Source of the DNA: Karstenula rhodostoma CBS 690.94
Lineage: Eukaryota; Ascomycota; Dothideomycetes; Pleosporales; Didymosphaeriaceae
Direction of reading: 5' to 3'
NCBI GenBank assembly: GCA_010093485.1
Contig: MU001497.1
Coordinates: 1,365,031 to 1,429,030, forward strand
Length of the DNA stretch: 64,000 nucleotides
The translations under genes and the position numbers were made by a program. Within the stretch, counting starts at the first letter, position 1; each line of letters opens with the position of its first letter. This document shows positions 32,854 to 43,051 of the stretch, piece by piece. Below the pieces are notes generated by a model. The model was not told the origin of the DNA and searched no databases. It was given only the letters and a program-made list of their open reading frames with translations.

Positions 32854-35003
32854 ATGGATATGTCAGGCGTGGCCATGGGCTCCATGTCCATGGGGGGCAT
32901 GGCTCCTCTCGTTGAATTCCCAAAGTACTACTGGGCTGTGGTAGGTACTGCCATTGGCATCGCGACGGTGGTCAATACTTTCAACAACGTCCTTTACAGA
33001 CAGAGGTATGTGCATCATTCCATCTCCCGGGAACATTGCTCATCTTTTCTAGGCTCGCATCCGCTCGAGCAGGCGCAGCGCAACCTGCAAAACCCAAATC
33101 ATGGTTGATGGTGTCGTTTGGGACCATTTTTGCTCTCACGCGAGAAGCGTCCAATTTTTCCGTACGAATACCCTTCAAGAACCGCTTCCTACGATTGCCG
33201 ACTGTAGGCCGTGTCTCCTTGGTACTCGCAAACATCGTAGTCCTACTCGTTCTGTGCTTCTATGGATTCGACCTAAACGACAGATGGTCGAGGGAGAACA
33301 TTGGATACCGATGCGGCTTCGTCACCATTGCGCAATTCCCGCTCATTTTCCTTTTGGCTGGCAAGAACAATCTTATCGGCTATGCGACAGGTGTCAGCCA
33401 CGAGCGCCTCAACTGGTTGCACCGGTGGTGTGCTAGATGTTTGCTTTTGACTGCCACAATCCACATGGGCTACTTCTTCGCCGACTGGGCACCCTACAAC
33501 TACATCGGGACGCAGCTGAGGGAAAACACGCTTGTGTGGAAGGGCATCGTGGCCTGGGCAGTACTCGTCTGGATGGTCCTCAGCTCCATGTCTCCAATCC
33601 GTGGCTGGTCATACGAGGTGTTCGTTTTACAACATCTAATCTCTTTCGCAGTCTTAATCGGCTTCGTTTACATCCATACCCCCGTGGAAGTCCACGTGTA
33701 TATCTGGGTACCTATTGCTCTGTGGTGGCTTGACCGCGTTGTTCGTGCTTTGCGCATCATGTATTTGAACATCTCTTGGTTCCACCCTCGACAACGGAAG
33801 AATGGGCAGATGTCTGGATTCTGGGCGTGCAAAGCCGAGTTTACCCCATTGCCGCACAAGACCACGCGGATCGTCATACGAGATCCGCCGACTTCTTGGA
33901 CACCAGGACAGCATGTCTTTCTGTCTTGCCACTCTATCATTCCGCTACAGAGCCACCCTTTCACCATCGCCTCTATACCAGAAGATGGAAGGATGGAATT
34001 CCTGGTGAAAGCCGAAACCGGTGGAACAAAAAATCTCTTCGAACACGCCGAGAAGTATCACGGGCTCCCTACAAGGTCGGACAGATCACGGACCAAGGCA
34101 GTGGCCATAGAAGGCCCATACGGGACTTTACGACCACTGCGGCAATTCGATAGCGTAGTGCTACTCGCTGGTAGCACAGGCGCCACGTTCACCGTGCCTC
34201 TCCTCAAGGATATTGTACAAGCATGGAAAGAAAATGCGAACACCACAAAGGTCACGAAGTCTCTCTTTGAAGCGCAAATAGGTGCAGTCACCCGCCATGT
34301 GCGGTTTATATGGGTTGTCAAGAGCCGAGGCCAACTTGGATGGTTCGCTGAACAGCTTTCCTCCATATACTCTATTTTCCAAGCTTTGCAAACCGACTTA
34401 AGGCATATCAAGCTGGAGGTTACTATTTACGTAACCTGTGACGAGACCTTCACCCAAGAACACAAGAGCATCCTTTCAAGGATCACCGCTCCAAAGCAGT
34501 CACAGCATGGACCGGCTGAGATCCGCAGTCGGTCACCTTCGCTGGACGAGAAAGGCAAACTGGGTATTGCTCTTGACGAAATCACTGAGGTCAAAGCTAC
34601 AGACGCGAAGTCCTGTGGTCCCAATGGAACATGCTGTTGCAAAACTACCGTTGATGAAACGTCACCTGACAACAGCCAAACGACATGTTCATGCTGTGGA
34701 CCGAGCGACCAAGATTTGGTAATACGGCCAACATCCAACACATCGTCTACTCCATCAAGTGTACGAATCAAGCCAATTGTGCATCCTTCGATTTCTGTGT
34801 TTGCTGGACGACCGAGTTCAAGAGACATCATCAGAAGGTCGTTAGAACAGGCCTGGGGTGAATCGGCAGTCGTCGTATGCGGACCGCAAGGCTTGGTGGG
34901 GGACGTGAAGCAAGACGTCTGTTCGTTGAGTGATGAGCGAGCGGTGCACAAGGGAACAGGTGCACAGGGCATCTACCTCCATACCGAGAGCTTTGCATAC
35001 TAA
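32854..35003 (+). CDS. Ferric/cupric reductase with Met-rich N-terminus and Cys-rich insert
   Basis: Plasma-membrane metalloreductase of the FRE/NOX family that reduces Cu(II)/Fe(III) outside the cell using cytosolic NADPH. Exons 32854-33005 and 33053-35003 give 700 aa (junction LYRQ/RLASARAG). The extracellular N-terminus MDMSGVAMGSMSMGGM is a Mets motif like that of CTR transporters. The ferric reductase transmembrane domain carries two spaced His pairs (HRWCARCLLLTATIHMGYF and HLISFAVLIGFVYIH) for two hemes. The FAD-binding HPFTIAS and NADP-binding LLAGSTGATFTVPLL follow. Around residues 570-600 there is an unusual Cys-rich insert (CGPNGTCCC, then TCSCCG). The C-terminus VVVCGPQGLVGDVKQDV is typical. 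Divergent from CTR. Confidence 0.93.
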
Positions 35004-35195
35004 AGTAAGTTTTTTTCTTCTAGCATTATTGCATTGTAGAACGGCGTTATTTGTTGGCGGGTCTTATGACATGTGTTACGATACCAATATATTGAAATTT
35101 TATGATCCTTTTTCAGAAGATGATGTTCCCCAATCACTGCTACCACTGCTCCAGTGTTTGTTCGTTTAATCGCACGACGGGCGTGCACTATTGTA
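35004..35195. other. 3' flank of metalloreductase
   Basis: Short spacer before the first MITE. Presumed 3' untranslated region. Confidence 0.4.
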
Positions 35196-35399
35196 TACTG
35201 TGGTTGTAGCCATAAGTACTGCCAGTAGATCCTCTAGAGCAAGGATACTATAATATTAAAGAAACTCCTTTATAGAAAATAATATACTCAAAAAGGAAAT
35301 AACCTAGCTCTTTTAGAATAGTGTAGGCTCCTTTGATTATAATTCAGCTTTAATAGGAAGTCTTTACTACTGGCAATACTAAGGACCGCAATCATGGTA
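35196..35399. mobile_element. MITE copy 1 (TIR element with TA ends)
   Basis: A 204-bp AT-rich element whose ends are inverted repeats: the left end TACTGTGGTTGTAGCC matches the complement of the right end (GGACCGCAATCATGGTA), with further pairing around the GCCAGTAG block. Differences are mostly transitions. TA at both ends suggests a Tc1/mariner-type target duplication. A related element lies at 37462-37684. No coding capacity. Confidence 0.7.
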
Positions 35400-35687
35400 G
35401 ATCATTGTTGCTTATCGTTTTAGGCCAAAATACGCGAGACTTGGGGGCCAAAGTCCGAAACAGTTAGTCAGCTTGGTGCCTATGCGCTCTCATTGGCTAG
35501 TGTCACAGGGACAGCCCCTAATTCTCAAATTTGGCCTCGGTAGAGATCGCGCAGATTTCATACTCGCGGCGCAGCATCGTCTTTGCGACTTACAGCAATG
35601 TTGCGGCTTCTTATTGCAACGTTGAGATGGCCTACGCGGCTCCTCATATGATTGTTCTTCCTTACGCTTCCGCTGACCATAATCCCC

Positions 35688-36863
35688 ATGTTCAGCGTCA
35701 CACTGAATGGCATCTCCTACGCGCTTTGGGACCAAAGACACATTGACGATACTACCGGCAAATTTCTAGAAGAGGTGAAAGACTTTCTCAGCGATTGGGG
35801 CGTAGGAGGAGATGCGCCGACATTTCGCGAGTATATGGACTCTTACAACGACTTCCACCTAGTGAGAGTCAACAGCAACGATTGGTTACACAAACTCGGC
35901 TTCGTTCTTCCGCGTGAATACAGCGATCCCGATGATGAAACCATCAGCATCGACAAGTACGCAGACCTTGGAACCATCATGCGGGACACTTCTTGTCGCA
36001 GCTATGCTCGAAAACCCCGCGAACAGTGGCTGTACCTTTCTCATTTGGCGTTCCCGGGATTTAATACGTGGGACATGGCCTTCAACAGTGTACTGGAGTA
36101 CGTCCATGCTCATCCGACCTTGAACCAGAGCGGCTTTCACTTCGCTACCTGTGGAGATACTGCGGGGTTTTTGTGCGGGGTCTGGTCCACCCGGTATCCA
36201 GCACTATTGCATTTTAAGGTGGAGGATGATCCCCCGAATCCAGAAGACCTGGAAGAAGGTCTCACGTACTCAGCGCAATGGGGACACCTTCGTCCGGTGA
36301 CAACAAGGCTCATCGAGTTCCCTCTGAGGAATGAGTTTACCGGCCTACCCATATCTGCCTTTCCCAGCCCCAAGCAGCAGATGCTGTCCATGGTAGCTGG
36401 AGACAGGCTGTACGAACAATTCGAACCTTACGACCTCCAGACACAGATGGAGGAAAGATTCTCTGAATACCTCGACGAGCTATCGGATACCACAGGCACT
36501 GTGCTCAACTATCTCGACAAGGTCGACGACTGGATAATAGATCATGCCACGAAACCATTAGGCATCGAACCTGCATTACTCCATATAGGTAGCTTCTTTA
36601 TGACCGTCTCTGCGATTACCTCGGCTCTTGCTTGCTCTACAATCCGGGGCATTTCCTACCTAATTGACGATTTTCTTGGCCGACCAAAACTTGGGGATCG
36701 GTCGCTAGCCGGCATCAACGTGGATCAAAAACCGGTCGACGGATTCTGGGGAGCTGTTATTGATGGTATGGGTAACTTCGTAGCAGACGAGAAACGTCGC
36801 CAAGCAGAACAGAGGAGTTCCTCTGGAAACACAGACACGTCAATGAGCATTACGACAGCTTGA
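35688..36863 (+). CDS. Hypothetical 391-aa protein, unknown family
   Basis: Single exon, not recognised. From the first in-frame ATG (MFSVTLNGISYALWDQ). The N-terminal part is acidic and well ordered in appearance (FLEEVKDFLSDWGVGGDAPT, REYMDSYNDFHLVRVNSNDW). A middle region has WDMAFNSVLEYVHAHPTL. A hydrophobic stretch near 290-315 (GSFFMTVSAITSALAC) may be a membrane segment. The C-terminus is hydrophilic (DEKRRQAEQRSSSG). No signal peptide, zinc finger or catalytic motif is evident. The continuous 1.2-kb frame argues for a real gene. It lies between two MITEs and AT-rich relics, so it sits in accessory sequence and may be lineage-specific. Confidence 0.6.
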   Translation: MFSVTLNGISYALWDQRHIDDTTGKFLEEVKDFLSDWGVGGDAPTFREYMDSYNDFHLVRVNSNDWLHKLGFVLPREYSDPDDETISIDKYADLGTIMRDTSCRSYARKPREQWLYLSHLAFPGFNTWDMAFNSVLEYVHAHPTLNQSGFHFATCGDTAGFLCGVWSTRYPALLHFKVEDDPPNPEDLEEGLTYSAQWGHLRPVTTRLIEFPLRNEFTGLPISAFPSPKQQMLSMVAGDRLYEQFEPYDLQTQMEERFSEYLDELSDTTGTVLNYLDKVDDWIIDHATKPLGIEPALLHIGSFFMTVSAITSALACSTIRGISYLIDDFLGRPKLGDRSLAGINVDQKPVDGFWGAVIDGMGNFVADEKRRQAEQRSSSGNTDTSMSITTA

Positions 36864-37461
36864 GATGGTATCTAGCTCTGGTTAACCATTGAATTGCTCT
36901 GTTATTTGATTAAGTTGTCTCAATTTATTAGACGCCAACAAAGCGGGAAAACGCAGAATCGGCTAATACATCCGAGCACCTGATGCAAACCCGTCATCAG
37001 TCACATTCCCTGCTTCAAATTGTTTTTCCGACCAAGCCCGCTTACGATGTCTTGCAGCCACAGTAGCCATACTTGGATACATGCCCACATCTCGGCTCCT
37101 GCTGGGACAACGAGGCGTCCACTCTCAATGCGATCCGATTCAGTGCTTGCTTAATACGACGGAGCACCCCTATTATGAAGCAGACCCTGAGTATTGCGAT
37201 GGTAGTGCCAATGCGCGATGCGCCTGCGGGATGGCTCGAGGAGTCGTTCGCGGATATGCACGGGACCGCGGGTGAGTATGTAAAGAAGAGGCCCGGTTAC
37301 AAGAGGCTCATTCGTTACTGCTCTGAACATTTGAAACGGCAGGAGCAGAGACGTGGCGTTCCCTTTACTAACGTAGACATATTGTTTCCTTATGTGTCTG
37401 GCTGCGTATGGAGTGATGATGTTTTGCTGTATGGGGACATCAAGGTATACAAAGCGCACTG
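36864..37461. other. Spacer between unknown gene and MITE copy 2
   Basis: A short frame from ATG 37175 (MKQTLSIAMVV) runs 111 codons but its last 16 codons lie inside the MITE starting at 37462, and it has no recognisable domain. If real it is a small unknown protein or a gene cut by the MITE. I do not call it. Confidence 0.3.
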
Positions 37462-37684
37462 TACTGTGGTTACAGCCCTATCTTTTGGTAGTAGGGACTT
37501 CTTAGCCTAGTTTTAAAATAGGGTAAGATAATATAAGCTTAATAATTAATAATACTATTTAGTCCTTAAAAGGTTTACTATTATCCTATTCAGATATAGC
37601 TTATAGTTTACTATATCTTTTCTATATTACAGTATCCCTGCTCTGGAGGACCCACTGCTAAAAGATATAGCTGCAACCATAGTA
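37462..37684. mobile_element. MITE copy 2 (TIR element with TA ends)
   Basis: A 223-bp AT-rich element. The left end TACTGTGGTTACAGCC is repeated inverted at the right end (complement TACTATGGTTGCAGCT), and the following ATCTTTTGGTAGTAGGGA pairs with ATCTTTTAGCAGTGGGT. The same terminal sequence occurs in the element at 35196-35399. The interiors are dissimilar AT-rich sequence. Non-autonomous. No transposase in the window. Confidence 0.75.
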
Positions 37685-37785
37685 CGCGATTTGAGAGTGG
37701 GTACCGAACACCTAGGCAGTTAGCAAGGTTGGTTTTAAATATGTCAGAAAGGGCAAGTAGTACTGCTTCCCCGCAGTCTACCAAG

Positions 37786-37852
37786 GTTTATGCATCCAGG
37801 TGGCATGGCTAGGACCCCGCTTTCAATCCCGGGCGCGATTCAGCAACATCGG
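37786..37852 (+). pseudogene. tRNA-Glu-like relic
   Basis: The sequence keeps spaced blocks of a tRNA-Glu(UUC): GGCTAGGA (D-arm/A box), GCTTTCA (anticodon loop with TTC), CCCGGG, CGATTC (T-loop/B box region) and GCAAC...GG. The 3' half of the anticodon stem and variable region (about ten bases) is missing and the acceptor stem does not pair, so it cannot fold as a tRNA. It could be a tRNA pseudogene or the head of a degraded tRNA-derived SINE. Confidence 0.4.
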
Positions 37853-38069
37853 TGAACAAACAAGTCGGTCGAGCATTGGGAACAATGTCTAAAAAGTCGT
37901 CTCCATCGGTTGAGCAATTGGTTCGTGAAGAGATGGCGTGGTGACAATTGCATCGTTGCCTATCAAAACTTGGCTGGATAACGCCGCATTAAGGACCTCG
38001 CAACGTTATTGTAGACTGGGACTCGCTGGACAATGGCTCAATTCCGTTCTACACACCCTATCTATCCGC

Positions 38070-39101
38070 CTATCCAGCAATCTGGCCTCCTTCACCTCCC
38101 AGCATTTCAGCAATGGTGTCATATATGGAAGTGGGCTCCCTTCCTGCCTCTCGCAACATAGTTTCGAGCGTACTATCTTTAATGTCGCATTCTCCATCCT
38201 TCAGAGCGTCATAAGTAGTGCTCCACCACTCGACTGAAGCCCTGTCAGTACCATTTGCCGCATAATGATCCTCGTACTCCTTTCTCGACACGACCTTGAC
38301 ATGAACGTCGTGGCCTTGGGAGCTACTGACTTTACGCGCTATTTCATGCAAAGAGCAGGTTTTATTCTGTGAAAGATACAGCGTCTTCCCCTTCCAGGCG
38401 TCGCTAGGCGCTGAGATGATCTTCGCCGTGCCGAAAGCCATGTCGGCGATGGAGGTCCAAGAGATGGGCCCATCACCAGCGACAACAACCTGGTGCCTCT
38501 TTTCGTCACGCAACCGGAAGTAGTATCCGAAGTACAGCGGCCAGCTCTCATTGTACAAACCTTCGCGAATGATGGTATAGTCCACTTTGCCCTGATCTGC
38601 TAGCTCGCTCAAGTATTGCTCGGTACGTATGTGCGCTCGCATCACACCGGCCTTTGATGGGGTTGCGAAAGCCAAGGACGTGTAGTATATATGCTTGACG
38701 CCAGCCTTGATGGCAGCATCGATGGCCGCGCGGTGGTGTGCTTCGCGGCCCTGCCACAGCGGCGCGTCGTTGTAGTCCATAGAGATCCGTGGAGTGGAGA
38801 CGAGGAACAGCTTTAGACATCCTGCGAAGGCGCGTTCCAGCGACTCAGGCTGGTCGAAGTTGATGTAGCGGACGGTGACGTTTTGGTCGCGGAGAGTATC
38901 GAAACGTGCATCGAGAGGATCGGAAGATGTCTAGTCCATCGCGTCAGCTCGTGTATTTGCAGCCTGGCTTGCCGCGCTGAAGTGGACAATGGGCTGACAT
39001 ACGCATACTACGAGTTCGGACGGATCGATGAGCTTGTTCTGGAGAACAGCGTCAATGACGGCTTTTCCCAACTTGCCAGTGGCGCTGGTGAGAGCCAACA
39101 T
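38070..39101 (-). CDS. NmrA-like NAD(P)-binding oxidoreductase
   Basis: Atypical short-chain dehydrogenase of the NmrA/YtfG quinone-reductase-like group. Exons 39101-39003 and 38930-38070 join in phase 0 (SELVVC/TSSDPLDARF) over a 72-bp intron, giving 319 aa. The N-terminus MLALTSATGKLGKAVIDAVL carries a GxxGxxG-type dinucleotide motif (TGKLG). Family signatures include RYINFDQPESLERAFAGCL, the HIYYTSLAFATPSKAGV strand and YTIIREGLYNESWP. The length is usual for enzymes of this group; fungal members act as quinone or small-molecule reductases, some in secondary metabolism. The ATG at 39101 is needed for the nucleotide-binding motif. Substrate unknown. An MFS transporter starts 1.4 kb upstream in the divergent direction. 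Confidence 0.85.
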
Positions 39102-39375
39102 GGTCGGGGATCTACTAGAAAAGAAATCTAGGTTGTTTCGTGTGGGGGGTGTTGAGTGCTAGGTCGGAGAGCACCCTCCGGGTCTTTATAGTATGACCAT
39201 CGCGGACCCACGATTGTAAACCCTTGGACCCACGAGGTCATGGATCAGTCGGACGAGCTTGGGGGTCTATATTTTTGCGACATAAACACCGGAGTGCGCG
39301 ATAAGCAGGGGATTTGTATCCTTGGATAGACGTAGGAGTGGATCACGATGGATTCAAAAGACGGAGTTTGCGAAG

Positions 39376-39769
39376 ATGAGGCAGCGTGCTGAGATGCAAA
39401 AAGCCGCCGAGCTCGGGTGCCAGAAGCTGCAGGTTGACCCCTCCAAAGTCAGTCCATACGCTATCACGTTGCGAGTTGCACGACCTTCTGCTTTCATCCC
39501 ATCATGCGTTGGCCGAGGTACAATCGACACTCGCCGGCGTCAAGCGCTATGGGAACGCCATGGAGTTCAAGGGTATTCCGCCGCCTGAGCTGCCATTCGC
39601 GCATCTCAACACATTCCACGGCTGCTGGGAGTTCGCTATGGGTCGAGTCCTCACATGTCTTGGAGAGAAGCCCAAAGCGATTCGTCAAGGGCCCCAAAAG
39701 GTCGTAAAGCTGGACGAGGACGACTTACTGCAGCGTGTTCGTGTACAGGGCCATTGGCCCTCACCTTGA
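39376..39769 (+). CDS. Possible small hypothetical protein (weak)
   Basis: A weak model: exons 39376-39447 and 39518-39769 (GTCAGT...CCGAG intron) would give 107 aa, with a middle part LAGVKRYGNAMEFKGIPPPE and ELPFAHLNTFHGCWEFAMG. No family is recognised. The end overlaps a 16-bp tandem duplication (CTTGACGATCCTTGCT at 39765-39780 and 39781-39796). It may be a gene remnant or chance. Confidence 0.2.
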
Positions 39770-40523
39770 CGATCCTTGCTCTTGACGATCCTTGCTCGAG
39801 TAGCGTACTCCATGAACGTTGCTGCCACGGCCAGCCAGGTAGAGCAATCTGCTCATTTCGGCCCGCGGACTCAGGCGGAAGTGGACATGGCTGTCTCCAT
39901 TGTCAAAGCTGGAATCTGATCCTTGACAGGTAGGTACTCGCGAGGCGTTGGGGTAGATGGCGTCTGGATCCCGCGTTGCGACGCTGTTCGTGGTTTTCGG
40001 CGGACTCGGTCTGTGGGGCGCGCGGCACATTTGCGGGGAAGCGCCATGTCTCCGCAACCGCAGCGGCGCTACGGTTTGGGGGAACGTCTTGGGAATCTTC
40101 AACGAGGATTCACATCTTCCTTCCGGACTTGTTTGCAGAGCCCTGTATACGACACGACATGATAACTGCAAAATGCTGTACACTTGCGGCAGGCAACTGC
40201 ACTCGTGCCATCCCTGACCCTGCCCTGCAGATTGTTGAGCCATGGAAGAATTGTGCCCTGTACTTGCACTCTTGTGCAGACAGGGGCTCTCCGACGCGAG
40301 ACCGTCTTGCCCTTGTGGGGCACAGGAGCTACCCCACAGGGTCTGCGGGCCAACAGACGGCCTGTGTACATCTGATCAATTCCCCAATGAATTGGGATGC
40401 TCAGCTGGTCCCTTTAGCCTGTGCGAACTTGCGCTTGCATCACCAACTGTCAACAACACTCTGCATTGTGAACCATCTCTCCCCTCATCGCCCACCATCG
40501 TCTTATTGACTGCCTACACCATC
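39770..40523. other. Upstream region of MFS transporter
   Basis: About 750 bp of non-coding sequence next to the MFS gene start. Frames here are short and unconvincing. Starts with the second copy of a 16-bp tandem duplication. Confidence 0.35.
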
Positions 40524-42463
40524 ATGGGCTTTCTTGGGGTCTTGGAGGACAAGCACCTTCACCATGTCCCAGCCACTGTTATCCTGGCCGAAGAAGAAAA
40601 CCAAAGAACAGAGGCAACCGCAGGCCTGAAGCACGGTACCGGCAAAGATGCGGACGTTGTCTTGATCCCACAGCCGTATGCTACCCCCCCGGAATGCTCT
40701 CTTCGTTTTCGGTTCTGACTTTGTCCAGCTCCGAGGACCCCAACGATCCATTGAATTGGTCTACTGCGAAGAAACTTGTTATCATGGCAGTCATCTCATA
40801 TGGTTCCATTCTTTACGCCGCCGTCCTCGCTCCTCTTCTTTCGCCAGCATTGGTCACGATCTCGCTTGACTTCCACGTCGCCGTAGCTGATATCACGGTT
40901 ATCTCGGGGTACATGCTTCTGGTAACGGCAGCTTCGGGACCTTTGGTGTCTGCTTTCTCGCGCAAGTGGGGAAAGAGACCTATTCTTATCATCTCGAGCG
41001 TGTTCGGCTTGATTGGGACCATCATTGGGAGTGCTACCTACAGTTACAACGGCCTTTTGGCAGCGCGCATCGTACAGGGCTTCTCAATGTGAGTCCCATA
41101 CCAAGGCATCGCTGCTTTTCACAATCAGTTCGTAGAGTACACTGACTCGTTATAGTTCTGCTTTTGAGTCACTCGTCGTGTCCATCATCGGCGATCTTTT
41201 CTTCGTGCATCAACGCGGTATTTGGGTAACCGTCATCCAATTCATCTTAGGCGTACGTAAGCTTGGGGTACAAGTTCTGAAAGCCAGGCGCAAACAATAC
41301 TCGATTTCTTCAGACAGTGCTTGCGCACCTCTAGCTCAGCTTAACCCCCTACCCTATCCCTTCACAAAATGGACCTATCACTGACTTGTCTTTAGGCCGC
41401 TTCGAACTTCTCTGCCATAATCGTAGGACCCATCACAGCGAACCTCGGATGGCGCTATCTATTCCATATACTAATAGCGTTCACTGCTATCGAGACTATA
41501 TTGCTGGTATTCCTCGTCCCAGAGACAGCCTACATCCGTGATCGTCGTTACGAAATCGATGAGCTAGCCGTGGATAATCTCTCTGAGCTCGCAGCGGTCG
41601 AGCATCGTCACGCTGGGGGTGGGAAAGAGAAAGGCCCCGACAACGAAATGTTCCGCGTAGAGACCACGACTTCTACATCGCCTGCGTTCCGACCGAAAAA
41701 GACGTTTGTCCAAGAATTGTCCGTCTTCAACGGTACCTTCTCCGACGACAACCTCTTCCAGCTCTTGATTGCCCCGTTCGCTGTATGCGCAAACCTCGCC
41801 ATCCTTTGGATCGTCATCGTAACAGGCGGGCTGACCGCCTTCTTTGTGGCACAATCATACGACATGGCCCAAATCTTCATGGCTCCCCCGTACCTCCTCT
41901 CCGCAGCTGGAGTCGGCTATTTGTCTCTCGGTCCTTTCATCGGCGGACTGCTCGGCGCCCTCTTCCTAGGCGGGACGCTCGATCCGTTGATCAAGTGGTG
42001 CGCAAAGAAGAATAACGGCATCTACGAGCCAGAATACCGTCTGCTTGGCATGATTCCCGGACTGCTTACAGGCGTCGGCCTCGTGGTCTTCGGCTACATG
42101 GCCGAGAAGCACTTCTCCTATTATGCGACTGCTACATTCCATGGCATGGATCTATTCGGGATATGTTGTGCAACCATTGCCACGTCTGCATATGCCATTG
42201 ACGCATATCGCGACATGTCATCTGAGATTTTCATTGCCGGTATGGTGTTCAAGAACTTGATTTTCTACGGCTTCAGTTATTTTGTCAACGACTGGACTGC
42301 GACAGACGGCCCAGCTCAGGTGTTTTATGTGTTCGGAGGCGTGAGTTTCGCCATGGTTGGAACTGCACCGATCATCTTCTTCTGGGGGAAGAGGTACAGG
42401 AGCTTCTGGCATAGGCATAATTTGCTGGAGAAATGGGGAGTAAGGACACACGCGGAACTGTGA
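40524..42463 (+). CDS. Major facilitator superfamily (DHA1-type) transporter
   Basis: Proton-coupled exporter or importer of small molecules in the plasma membrane. Four exons: 40524-40675, 40729-41088, 41156-41252, 41396-42463, 558 aa, 12 hydrophobic spans. Junctions give IPQPSEDPNDPLNWS (the family's pre-TM1 NPLNW signature), GFSISAFESLVVS and FILGAASNFSA. Seen: TM1 KKLVIMAVISYGSI, the motif-A-like loop FSRKWGKRPILI, a long cytosolic loop of about 65 residues after TM6, and C-terminal TM8-12 (GYLSLGPFIGGLLGALFLGG). Closest to fungal HOL1-like/DHA1 permeases, often annotated as polyamine or drug transporters. The substrate cannot be read from sequence. The fourth exon start requires the TTTAG acceptor after a 143-bp intron. 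Confidence 0.88.
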
Positions 42464-43051
42464 GAGTGTCGCAAGGATCCATGGGTCGGGGTGATGCGGG
42501 TCGCTCTGAGGATCACAAGTCATTGGCAATTTGCTTTGAGACGCACAGCTGATTTTGGCCGCCTTTCTGTAAACCTTGAACGCCTAGCTTTGTCCTTTTG
42601 CGCGCGAAAAAATCATTCACCGTTCTTGATCAACTTCAGCAGACGTAGATCCCACATTGGCGCACGGGCAGTGGTGATATGAGTGGGCTTCGGTGCACCG
42701 ACAGGTCCTTCGGAACACCGCCGGATTTAGCGACAGGAAGTCGCTAATTCCGGCCACCACGCAGAATGACTTCAACTACAGCCCTCGATGTGTTTTCTGG
42801 CGCGTTGATTGGAGCCAGGAAATAGTGTCTTGTTCCCGAAAATAGAAGTTTTCTGAGCAGCAAAAGTATGTATATCTACTCTTCGGCCACGCTCCATCTC
42901 ATCCAACCTCATTCGAACGCGTGCTGTATTATTCAGAACAACAATTCTCCAACAAGACAATCCGTACCATAATAGGACATAGCAGTCAACCCAGTACCTC
43001 GATATCGGCCTCTTCACAAGCTCTTACCGACACAAGCACAACCCCTGAACG
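42464..43051. other. Intergenic, nothing recognised
   Basis: 588 bp between two plus-strand genes. Presumed terminator and promoter only. Confidence 0.35.

Noticed and set aside
35652..35687. Signal-peptide-like start for the 391-aa protein
   Set aside because: That frame begins with TTG; the first ATG is 35688, which removes the hydrophobic leader.
37175..37510. 111-codon frame MKQTLSIAMVV...
   Set aside because: Runs into the MITE at 37462, no recognisable domain, no splice support.
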